Source: Parapristionchus giblindavisi
Lineage: Eukaryota; Nematoda; Chromadorea; Rhabditida; Diplogasteridae
Reading direction: 5' to 3'
NCBI GenBank assembly: GCA_943737045.1
Contig: CALSFV010000001.1
Coordinates: forward strand, 2,756,001-2,820,000
Length of the DNA stretch: 64,000 bases
This document shows positions 26,701-35,562 of the stretch, in pieces. A program made the translations under genes and the position numbers. The notes below the pieces were generated by a model, which made no database searches, was not told the origin of the DNA, and was given only the letters and a program-made list of their open reading frames with translations. Each line of letters begins with the position of its first letter. The stretch's first letter is position 1.

Positions 26701-29700
26701 ATCGATAATTGAATTGCCCAACTCTAACGTACCTGTAATTGACGTGCATTCTCCGTCGTAACCATTAATCCCACGTAGAATGAAACACCGATGCAAAGTG
26801 CTGTAATGACGATCGATATGAATTGTATGTACCCAACCCCCCCCCCCCCCCAGACCACTTTTTAACCTATTCCAACCCACCTGCATTCCGTTCAACATCG
26901 ACGATCAACTCTTCGTGCCCAGCAACAACGCACTACGCCAGTCCGATCGATGAAGCTAGAATAAATCAATAAATTGGTCAGATAATAAATGATTGATCAA
27001 ATCTACCGTACTTTCCGCGACAACGTTGCCCTCGAAGCGGAAACGAGCACAAATTCGCTCGTGTCTCCACTCAACTTCATCTGACGATTGGTCTGCTCTA
27101 CTGAAAGAAAGAGAGACGAATAATACGATTTCGTAACCCAATCAATGAGTCAACTTAATGTTATCATTTATTTCTTTAGAATGAAAGACTATTTGGTAGT
27201 TTCACATAAAAAGGCAAAAAGGATTACAAAATTAACCTTACCATTATATTAGTTTCTCCAACAGATCTACTGGCTCTTCTTCTGTTGTCTCTCCAATGTC
27301 CTCCCGTCGACCGCCTATAATGGAATGGAGTAAACAAATAAACTTTAAACGATCAAAGATCAATCGACCAACTCGGACTTCCACTTGAATCCATATATGG
27401 ACAACCTTTATCGAGGGAAAGTAAAATCGGGTTGGTCAGATGCAAAAAATAGACCATTTAAATATAATATTTAAAAAAAATCGTTTCTGATTAAATTTTG
27501 GCAAATCGGGTAGGTTTTGTCGCTAGCGATAATGCCGCACACGTATGCTCCTGACGACAAATTAAAACTGATCGAATCTTAATCTCTCTCACTGCTCACC
27601 TATGAGGCTTATCGCTGATCAATCCCCTCCTGTCGCGCTCTCCGTTCCGCCTCCGTGACCCGCAGACGCTTCGACGCATGCTGCTCGGAAGACGCGACCA
27701 CACCGCGGACAGGTTGCGACTCTGCAAATGCGCAGTCATTATCGCAAATCTTATCCTAGTCCAACAAATTGATCCTTACATCTTTCAGACTGAGATCTGC
27801 GATCTCTCAAATATACTCTTTGATCTTTCCGAAACCTACCGTCATCCTCCCGTACCCCTGCCCATCGATCGTTCGGCTCCAGGAGATCCATCTCGATCAT
27901 CTGACGACAAACCAGTCATTAATTAATCAATAAAATGCCATAATCACCACACATCACCCCTGTCGTATTATTGTTATATATAAAACCAATAACTAAATCG
28001 CAGTCCACCAGTCATCATGTAGTATAAAAAACAATCAATAACTACATCGTAATCCAGTAGTAGTCTACTATAGTCAGGTTGGTGGACAATTCGGCAACAC
28101 CCATTTCGGCAACGAGTTATAAATCGGTTGGGAGATGGTATATGGAAACAAAAATTGTACACTTGTTATCAGTGTGGGTGTACGGTATTGGGCTACCGTA
28201 ACCGTCGGGAATCGCGAACTGATTTTTTTCAGTCGACCCATGACCAGGGGTTCATGGTTGAAATTGGCCAAAGTCGAAAAAATCACGATGGCCCGAGATC
28301 AAATACTAGTTGCCATTATATCAACAGTGAGCCAACTTTTATCTTTCTGGATACCGTAACCCGAACTACCGTAATCTAGCTACCGTACCTTACAATATTG
28401 TAGCGAAAATGACGGAAATTCCAGGTTCGATTACGGTAGTTCGGGTTACGGTATCCAGAAAGATAATAGTTGGCTCATGTTGATATAATGGTAATTAGTA
28501 TTTGATATCCGGCCACCATGAATTTTTCGACTTCGGCAATTTACAACTATGAACCCAGGGTCGACTAAATAAAATTAGTTTGCGATTCCCGACGGTTACG
28601 GTAGCCCAATATCGTACACCCACACTGATAACAATGGTACAATTTCTGTTTCCATACACCATCTCCCAACCGATTTATAACTCGTTGCCGAAATGGGCGT
28701 TGCCGAATTGTCCACCCCCCTATAGTCATCCATTATCCGAATGAATAGATTAATTAAATTAATAATATTAATTGATGTACAAGAATAAGTATACATGCAC
28801 ATTAAATGTAAATGTTTAATGGGAGCGGTAGATCACACCTGAGCGCCCTCATCAGAATTAGTCTTCGAGGAGGATCGGAAATACCAGTAGTTCAGGGATC
28901 GTTTTGTCATTTTGGGCAGAAAATTGAGGGCCTATCGATTTTTTAAATTGGTTGGGATATCGCATATGACAACAAAAGTCGTACAATTATCAACAGTAAG
29001 GGTAATGACAATGCGAGTCGCCGTAATCGTCAGGAACTGATTTTTTTTCCAGTCAACCCATGGTTCATTGTTGAGAATTGGCCGAGGTCCAAAAATTTAT
29101 GATGGAGCGTGACCAAATATTTGAAATTATATCAACAGATTTTTTAAAAAAATTTTTCCAAATTGTATTTTTCTGAATACCATAACCCGAACTACCGCAA
29201 TCTAGCTACCGTACCCTATAGTATAAGTAAGTTTACGGTAAATTAACCACTAGGTCATGATTTTGGATTGTAAAATATGTAAATAAAATATCTTCAACGA
29301 GCAGAGCATGAATGTAGTGAATTTTAAAACGAATTCCTAGTTCGAGATACACGTGATACCACTGCATTCAGAATTACTGTAACTAGGGTCATTGTAAGCG
29401 GAGTATGGTATTCTGGACGGTCCATCCATACCCGTTTTGGACAGAGATCTCTGCACTGGTGCTGTCAGTGGCTAGTATCCCCCACTACATAATTCACAGA
29501 ACCATCAATTCAGACTTTGATTAATGATAAATAACAATTAACCACTACAGTATTATACGGTAATAGTCTACAGTAACTAGCAACCACATCAGTATCCAAT
29601 TCAAAACAGGAAATACCTCATAGTTACGGTAGCCGTCGACTCGACCGAGTTCCCCCTCGATGTCATATCATGGTATTGTTCGTCGAAGTCGTAGTTGTTA

Positions 29701-32700
29701 TGTCGTCGTTGGTGGATTCTGGCTCCAGAAAACGTCGTTATAGCAGTGGTGCACGACGTTTGGATCGACTTGAGGTAGTTGTCTGGAAGCGAGATTTGAT
29801 CTTTGATCTTTGACCGTTGACCAGATGCGGTAATCGTTTAGTAGCTCTTACAACTATTAGAGTAGAGATCAAATCCTAAAGATCAACAATCATCTTCTCA
29901 CCTTTTCGATCGACTTGTACTCTTTCTTCATGCTCTCCACCAGCAACATGGACGGCGGTTGGCGGAGGCCTCTTCTTGGCCATCGACGGATTCTTTTTGC
30001 CCTCTGAAGGCCAACCCTAGAATCCATCAATAAAATCAATGGCGCTCTAACAAGGGGATGGTCGCAACTGGTCCTGGCCATAGGAGATGACAATAACATG
30101 ACTAGGATCAGTTTTCGATGCTGATTACGAATGCGTTTTCAGAAAGTGCCTAATCGACCTGATTTTCAAGAAAATCGGTATTGAAATTTGGCTTGTTTGT
30201 TCGAAAAGTCGTGTAGTTTCCGTCACAAACTATCTTAATTGGATCGAAAAGATCCGGCAATGTAAAATAAAGTATTGCGAGAGTTTATAGATGATATCAC
30301 CAGCCCACCCGGATTGTTTGCACAGGAAACCACACGAATTTCCGAATTAAAATATCGATTTTTTCAAGTATCATAGAGAGCTTTGATGTGTAAAATAAAT
30401 TTAAAATAATTGCGAATTCTAACCGAGATCAAAGATCAAATCCAGAGATCAAAGATTAACTCTTCTCACTTTCCTGTCCTTCCCTTTCGACGCGGCGGAC
30501 GGCCGACGAACGTAGCGACGGGATGTGTCCTTGTCTGGAAGAGGAGCGTTAGATCAAAGATCAACAAACAAAGATCAATAGCTCACCAGTGTTGTCGTCG
30601 CTCGAGCTGCTCCTACAACTGTCGGAGAAGGGGCAACGACACCTCACCTTCCTGCAGAAGCTAACTGTATATGCTGTACTCAACCATGAACCATTTAAAA
30701 GTCACCATTGATCTACATAAGTTCATTAGCAGTCTTTGAATATCCAATGAGAGGGGGAGAAAAAAAAGATCAAAGACCAACCCAAGAGAGTAAGAATATT
30801 CATTTTCGGACAACATTGTGTATGGGTACCCGAAAATTTTTGGCACTTCTTCGGTTTCTGGCCACCCCACGCCTAACCCTCCTCCTCTCCTCTCGCAATT
30901 TTTTCGCGTAGCAACCGATCCTCGAAGAAGTTCTAAATTTTCTTGTAAGAATGATCCAGGAAAGAAATCAAACTGATCTTTTGAGCCAATGCGCAAAACT
31001 CATCGAGGAACACCATAGGTAGGCGCGTGAGAACGATTTTTTTAGCGAACAGCATTGCCTTCCCATGAAGTCCTTGCGCATAGCCTTGCCTCGCAAAAAT
31101 TGGAAAATTTCCAGTTGAATATACTTTTAAAAATGTATGCGCACAGCTTTGCCTCCCGATTCCCGGGTTTGCGCAAAGCCTTCCCCCCAACGTGCTAATC
31201 TATGATGTGTTGATGTAATTAAATCAGTTCACTGTTGCGTATGCGGTGTTACATTTGCGAGACGGATACGTGTCCGTCAACTTCGATTTTGGAGTGTGTT
31301 AGATCTCAAGTGGAAAATCCGGATTGACAATTGGAATACGGTAAGAAGTTACCATAACCATTGATCAATAATGATTGACTACCGCAACCTTCTACAGTAT
31401 TTTTGTAGACAAAAAAGTGTTTTCCACTCGAGACCCAACGCACTCAGAATTGAAGTTGCCGGATACGTATCCGACTCGCAAATGTAACACCGCAGCAGTG
31501 ATGACACAATCGAAGTACATTTTTTTTGAAAATGCATAGTTTTTTTTTAATTGAAAAGTCGTGTTCTTCTGAAACGTGAGAGTGGTTATTTTTAAAATTT
31601 TTATTTATTTATTTATTCCCTAGCGTTCTCCAGGCAAAAAAATCGGAATGGCGGAATAGCGAATGGGAATGGCGATTGTGTGACGGAGTGGGTGAAAATT
31701 GTCCGTGCGGGAGCGGTAGGGATAAGTTAATCTTAACTAAATCAACAAGGATACGGTAGATTGATATCCACGATAACTCTAACGTTCAGCATACAGTATC
31801 CACGGTTACTGTAATGTGCGGGTCGGGTAGGTCGATATCCACGGTTACTGTAAAGTGCGGGGAACTGTAGGTCATCTGCGGTTATTGTAACCTTTGTGGT
31901 ACGGCTGTCAATATCTGCGGTTACTGTAGCGTTTGTGATACGGTAGGTAGGTGTCCGGGATTACTTAAGCGTGCGATGTACTGTAGGCCAATTTTCACTC
32001 ACTCCGGTCAAGTTAATCTGGTCTTGTTAGTCTCAAAATAGACATGCCCAGTCATTTGGTCACGACACGACTTGGTTAACTAGTTTGAGACCCTACCGTT
32101 CAGAGGGGAGGTGTTCTAAAATTATGATTGCTCCGCAGGCAGCTTCGCAATTTATCGGATAATGATTTCCCTAATTTTGGTTTAGTTTTGATTAATTTCA
32201 GAGCCGCAGCAAACGTTCTGATGAGGGTTAGAGGGTCACTGTTATGAAATGTTCTTCCTAGACAAACAATGCCTTCTCCATACATTCCTTGGCGTTTCAC
32301 AACCCTGTTCTGATGAGATCTACTGAATTTCAGCGCGTTGGTTTAGACTTAGGCTTTCACTCTCTCACTGATCTTGTCCTCTTCGGATGAAATCAGTCAA
32401 ATTCCCGATATAAGTTCACAAAAGTGTTTTTTTTCTCTATTGCCGAACTTTGATCTTTGATCTTTGCACTTTTAAAGTAGTGTTACTGTTGAGAAGTCGT
32501 TATGTTCACCTATTGCTTGACAATTTGTGTACAAAGATCAAAGATCAACGCGTATTCTGTTTCGGGGCTCAAATTTGCAGCTTGAAAGAGAGATTCCAGA
32601 GATTCCAATTTTTTGCCTGGGCAGTCTCAAGGAAAGGATCTCCACTATGTTTCAGGAGAACAGCAATTTCACAAAATAACTATTCGTGTTAAAAAGAGCG

Positions 32701-34846
32701 TCATACTTCGATTGCGTCATCACTACGCAACAGTGAACTATTTAATTACACGAAAACATCGCAATTGCACTCCTTGAAAAATTCCGGACATTTACTTACA
32801 TTTAGCAGCTTGATTGTTTTAATGTATCAAAAATAATAAAAGAAAAGTAGAATCCGTCCGGCCACAAAATTAGCAAGCAAAGCGTCTAACGTGGCTGCAC
32901 TCTCGCTTATACAAACGCCGCCTGGATCTCTAGCCGTATGTTCGCTGTGAGACACAAGAAATACCTACAGTGTTCAGCAATTTAGGGTGAATCAGGGTTT
33001 TTCAGAAATAATTTTACCGTGAGAATGTTCTTTTACGTGATTCAGGAAAGGCGCCTTACGTGTCTACGCCGTAACCCCCTCCGCCGCGTGTCCGAGGCGG
33101 CGGAGGGGGTTACGGCGTAGGCACGTAAGGTAAATGTAACAGTGCATTAGAGATACGGTCATACATGGACGGCCATTACCTATGGAACGTAGAATCGGGT
33201 GGGTCGGAGGTAAAAATGGGGCATTTAAATATAACAATTTAACTTCGCGGGTCATTTTTGAATGATTTTTGAGAAAATCGGGTGGGTCTTGCCGCTAGCG
33301 GCAATACCGCCCACGTATGGATAACGTTTTGTATTTCTGAATACGGTATGCTCTAAAAAATTTCTTCCGCCCACTCTGTGTCCCACTTTTTCGCCGGCCA
33401 GTTTTTCACACCGTGTTTACGCCGATACTGTATATAAAATATATTAACAAATTTATCTTTAAGGTTACTCAATACTTTTTAAAAAAATCAATAATTTTAC
33501 AGACCAGCTCTTTCTTTCTCTCCCTGTCTCTCCCGTTTCCTCCTCGGCATATTTAGGGATAATACATAAATAAAAACAAAACACTGGGAAAAAATACTCT
33601 TACTCACACGGCAGGATATCGAATTGGCGAAAGGGCGCCGCAACACTTGCACCTGAATACACAAGATTACAGCATACAAGTTAGAATTATGTTTATTCGG
33701 TTTAGTTTTGAATTCTGAGCCGTGCTAATCGAGCTTACAGCAGGGACCTTACAGTAGGTCTTACATCAGGAGTAAGAGATGTATTCCTATTGTCCAGAAA
33801 GCAGCGCGCATTAATTATTAATAATTAATTAACATTGAAAATGGTTAATCCAATAACGATTACTTTTTTGCAACGAAATAATACGGAAAAATAGTAATAT
33901 ATAATAATACCTCATCAAAGCGCCTCCACCGCCGGCTCCTCTTCGTCCGTTGATATCGTTTCACTCTCAGGATATTCCTCTCGATGCGTGTCAATACGGT
34001 TAGACCGATATTCTTCTGCAAGAAGAAACGAAGAATTCAATCAAATTAACATTATATTCAAAACACATGGCTATGTACTATGTATGTCTCGATGGCGTAC
34101 AGGAAAAATACTTTGAAAATGATAGCAATACACTAGAAAGTGTAATGCAAATATATATTACCTCTTGGATCGGCCATACTGCAATATTCACGAATGGCGA
34201 ACTTTATAAAACTGGAGAACCACTGCAAAGATTTAAAATTCTTCAGTGCGGCGTCACTCGGACAAGCAAACAATATGGCAATATCAGTAGCAACACATGG
34301 GGAACGATGTTTGCCGTCTGCAGAATACAATAATAACACGAAATAATCGACAAAGAAACAATTAATTTAATCTTAGCAGCAAAATGCAAAAAAACTTCCG
34401 CAGGCAACGTTGGAAGAGATTTCTTACAGTGCGCCTTGCCATCGGTAGGTCGGCGGGGCGCGCACATGACAGACGGGGTACCTCGCGAGGTAGAGCAACG
34501 GTGTGCCTCGCGGGGTAGAAGTGACGGCGCTCCTCGCGAGTTTTGACCACTCAACGGTGTGCCCCGCGAGGAAAAAATACCGGAGTGTCACAGCTGAATT
34601 GGCCCATTAACCCGCCAAGGAAATAAATACGAAACTGTGAAAAATCAAAGATCAAACTAAACATACTCTATTATAGATGACAATTCGCGGCCGTCCATCA
34701 TTGACTGTTACCGTATTCGATGACTTATAGGATACGGTATTATCATTACTGGGTAATCGATAATCAATGTATATAAGAAGTAGAAAGAATAATATAATAG
34801 CAGTGAGTATATGACCAGGAGGTGGTAATCGAATCATTACATTCAA
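23785..34846 (-). CDS. hst-2: Heparan sulfate 2-O-sulfotransferase
   Basis: Golgi type II membrane enzyme that moves sulfate from PAPS to the 2-O position of hexuronic acid in heparan sulfate. Exon 1 (34667-34846) encodes a short tail, a membrane anchor ([18 protein letters not shown]) and a stem ending RIVIYNR. Exon 2, starting at 25501, continues [18 protein letters not shown], the 5'-PAPS loop. Next come [11 protein letters not shown] (the paired His of the active site), [20 protein letters not shown] (3'-phosphate site), [15 protein letters not shown] and [15 protein letters not shown], then [17 protein letters not shown] and [16 protein letters not shown]. The end is [14 protein letters not shown]. 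The R|VPKTAS junction has a good donor (GTATGT) and acceptor (ATTCTAG), so the first intron is 25502-34666, about 9.2 kb and far longer than the others. A TTTACCGTATTCTTCATCC minisatellite sits at 23970-24085. Confidence 0.92.
25556..25800. repeat. GC-rich interspersed repeat, copy 1
   Basis: A sharp GC island in AT-rich DNA, made of degenerate tandem units around GACGGGGTACCTCGCGGGGC. The units run in both orientations, so it folds strongly. It lies just inside the 3' end of the giant sulfotransferase intron. A related block in the opposite orientation lies at 34440-34585; both share the edge CTCGCGGGGCACACCG and a GGTATTTTTTCCTCGCG word or its complement. Confidence 0.85.
26393..26465. mobile_element. 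Truncated copy of the CATAGGTGGG element family
   Basis: Matches the right half of the full copies at 31014-31204 and 39531-39714: GCGCACAGCCTTGC, AATTCCCCAGTTTG and the terminal CTCACCTATG. The left end is missing. The terminal CATAGGTGAG on the minus strand mimics a splice donor. Confidence 0.65.
26820..27246 (-). other. Exon-like islands in the sulfotransferase intron, unresolved
   Basis: Stretches at about 26829-26915 and 27020-27120 on the minus strand have GC content above the surroundings, acceptor-like starts and donor-like ends. Open readings include [11 protein letters not shown] joined to [20 protein letters not shown], the latter resembling a membrane segment. Another reading of the upstream island is [20 protein letters not shown]. 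Phases between islands do not all agree, and more than one frame is open in each. A poly-C run sits at 26838-26851. I list them so they can be tested, not as a gene. Confidence 0.3.
27244..27317 (-). other. Isolated terminal-exon-like segment
   Basis: After a TATAG acceptor-like site the minus strand reads [20 protein letters not shown] and then LI, TAA, just ahead of a GTAAGG donor-like site. The acidic composition is protein-like, but no upstream exon with a matching phase is certain. Confidence 0.25.
27391..27547. mobile_element. CCATACGTGGGC element, copy 1
   Basis: About 157 bp. The right end carries GTCGCTAGCGATAATGCCGC and ACACGTATG; the left end is CCATATATGG. The inside holds AAATCGGGTTGGTCAGATGC and AAATCGGGTAGG words facing the same way as in the other two copies (33160-33319 and 60919-61080). 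It is the most diverged of the three. Confidence 0.7.
27609..27900 (-). CDS. Possible two-exon micro-gene or terminal exons
   Basis: Two segments, 27840-27900 and 27609-27721, join in phase through a GTAGGT donor and a TTTGCAG acceptor. They read [20 protein letters not shown], then [18 protein letters not shown], then [19 protein letters not shown] and TAA, 57 residues in all. The ATG directly follows a GTCGTCAG acceptor-like site, which suits either a trans-spliced start or an internal exon. The C-terminal half is charged and probably helical. It lies in the sulfotransferase intron on the same strand. I recognise no homologue, and a second frame is also open in the last exon. Confidence 0.3.
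28077..28719. mobile_element. Long-inverted-repeat element with direct-repeat flanks
   Basis: Two arms of about 310 bp are near-complete reverse complements: GGTTGGTGGACAATTCGG at the left and CCGAATTGTCCACCCCC at the right. The element is flanked on both sides by CTATAGTCA (28068-28076 and 28720-28728), a 9-bp (or 8-bp) target duplication. Long terminal repeats with a 9-bp duplication suit Mutator-like elements, while an 8-bp duplication would suit hAT; there is no coding capacity to decide. Confidence 0.85.
28930..29225. mobile_element. Diverged single arm of the 28077-28719 element
   Basis: The run TTGGTTGGGATATCGCATAT, the GACTGATTTTTTTCCAGTC-like centre and the final ACCGCAATCTAGCTACCGTA follow the left arm of the neighbouring element in order, with about 25 % mismatches by eye. 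No opposite arm is attached. Confidence 0.65.
29617..30664 (-). CDS. Candidate four-exon gene nested in the hst-2 intron
   Basis: Four segments join in one open frame on the minus strand: 30587-30664, 30470-30534, 29902-30016 and 29617-29782. Each starts after a CAG or TAG acceptor and ends at a GTGAG or GTATT donor, and intron phases 1, 0 and 1 agree. In order they read [76 protein letters not shown] and [18 protein letters not shown], ending [19 protein letters not shown]. Total open length is 424 nt. No start or stop exon is fixed and no domain is recognised. It may be a nested gene, alternative exons of the host gene, or exons of a decayed mobile element. A truncated mobile element (30048-30372) lies in its second intron. 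Confidence 0.4.
30048..30372. mobile_element. Truncated relative of the 12904-13662 element
   Basis: It starts ACAAGGGGATGGTCGCAAC, continues TGGTCCTGGCCATA and follows the left half of the 12904 element in order, including GTTTTCGATGCTGATTACGA, AAATCGGTATTGAAATTTGG and CACCAGCCCACCCGGAT. It stops in the inner repeat and lacks the nested segment with the tRNA-like sequence. Confidence 0.8.
31014..31204. mobile_element. CATAGGTGGG element, nested copy
   Basis: 191 bp from CATAGGTAGGCGCG to CTAATCTATG. Shared words with the copy at 39531-39714 include GCGCATAGCCTTGC, CGCAAAAATTGGAAAATTTC and TTTGCGCAAAGCC. It interrupts the mariner-like element at the point where the intact relative reads ACCATGATGTG (61910). 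Confidence 0.8.
31242..31494. mobile_element. 253-bp palindromic element, nested
   Basis: TGCGGTGTTACATTTGCGAG at the left end is the exact reverse complement of the right end CTCGCAAATGTAACACCGCA. The arms run about 75 bp with few mismatches, including GGATACGTGTCC/GGATACGTATCC. It splits a segment that is continuous in the relative at 61935-61960. Confidence 0.85.
31780..31990. repeat. Degenerate minisatellite, about 45-bp unit
   Basis: Four to five units built on TATCCACGGTTACTGTAA followed by a GTGCGGG-GTAGGT stretch. Later units are more diverged (ATCTGCGGTTACTGTAGC). No coding potential. Confidence 0.7.
33055..33129. repeat. Very stable GC-rich hairpin
   Basis: Arms of about 32 nt pair with one mismatch, from CTTACGTG through CTACGCCGTAACCCCCTCCG and back, with a 9-nt loop GTGTCCGAG. 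It stands alone in AT-rich DNA and may be a very short foldback element. Confidence 0.85.
33160..33319. mobile_element. CCATACGTGGGC element, copy 2
   Basis: 160 bp, from CATACATGGACGG to CCGCCCACGTATG. It carries AATCGGGTGGGTCGGAGG and AAAATCGGGTGGGTCTTGCC plus the palindrome TTGCCGCTAGCGGCAA, as in the other copies. Confidence 0.85.
33915..34317 (-). CDS. Candidate 3' exons of a gene nested in the hst-2 intron
   Basis: Two segments, 34162-34317 and 33915-34015, join in phase 1. They read [20 protein letters not shown], then [20 protein letters not shown], then [12 protein letters not shown], then [20 protein letters not shown] and [13 protein letters not shown] with TGA. The acceptors are CTGCAG and TTGCAG and the donor is GAG/GTAATA. 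Upstream, at about 34360-34470 in another frame, [19 protein letters not shown] resembles an F-box start; I could not join it in phase, so an F-box protein is only a suggestion. The acidic C-terminus looks like real coding sequence. No homologue is recognised. Confidence 0.35.
34440..34585. repeat. GC-rich interspersed repeat, copy 2 (inverted)
   Basis: Units GACGGGGTACCTCGCGAGG, GTGCCTCGCGGGGTAGAAG and GTGCCCCGCGAGGAAAAAAT repeat those of 25556-25800. Relative orientation of the shared edge is reversed. It lies about 80 bp inside the 5' end of the giant intron. Confidence 0.85.
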
Positions 34847-35562
34847 TCTATTAATTATTGATTATATTAGATCAATCAATCAATAAGATATTAATATTTG
34901 GATGTATTACCATTGTGTATAGATAAGATGTATAGGTAATGTGAGTATTTATCGAGGTTTGTCATTAACAACACAAAATGCACTGATTGATCCTTTTATA
35001 AGGGGCAAATAAACTTTAACATTATTATTATTGTGTAATTCATGGACAGGGAAGGGATGGTGAGCCATACAGTATGGCACTATCAATGCGAGGCATTATC
35101 GATTGATTCATTGATTATTGATTGATTGGTTGTTCTCATAAGAAACATAATAACAATAGAAAATAATTGAGTGAAGAACTTGAGAACTTATGGGAAGAGC
35201 ATAGAAACCGTATAGAAGAGTAAAGGGAGAATAAAAGAGATACACAATAATGATGAAATAGAAAATACAAATACTACTGTTAAAACAAGACATATTGATT
35301 GAAGAGCAAAAAAGTGAAGCAGAGTAAGAAAGAGAAAATTAATAAGAGAGGAAATATAAAAATGAAAAATGGAATGATAGAGATCAATATTCTCTTTCAT
35401 TATATATATATATATTGAGCACAGAGATAAACAATCATTTCTCTTTGTGTCTAACAATGGATCAAGGAATCTATTTAGAACATCTACCGGATACTGTATA
35501 ATGAGGAGTAAGAAAAGTATGGTAAAGCAATCAGGATGGGGATACTGCAGTACAGTACGTCC
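34847..35562. other. Intergenic region upstream of hst-2
   Basis: This contains the presumptive hst-2 promoter and the 3' flank of the zinc-finger gene. It is AT-rich with TTGATTGATT runs and an (AT)n tract at 35400-35414. No further gene is seen. Confidence 0.5.

Larger units (their letters stand above)
30943..32845. mobile_element. Old mariner-like foldback element, carrying insertions
   Basis: Segments match the intact element at 61800-63663 in order: AAACTGATCTTTTGAGCCAA at the left, GAGACCCTACCGTTCAGAGG near 32085, AGCCGCAGCAAACGTT near 32203 and the right arm GTCATCACTACGCAACAGTG followed by CAGCTTGATTGTTTT. The outer CAGTGTAGCC ends are not recognisable. At least two other elements (31014-31204 and 31242-31494) and a minisatellite (31780-31990) lie inside it. 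Confidence 0.7.

Noticed and set aside
28074..28379. Frames of 70-83 codons on both strands
   Set aside because: They lie in the arms of a 643-bp palindromic element and mirror one another. No transposase motif is present.
34067..34333. Plus-strand 88-codon frame ([11 protein letters not shown]...)
   Set aside because: Plausible composition, but the opposite strand over the same bases gives an exon with proper splice sites and a phase match to the next exon. I judged the plus frame to be the shadow.
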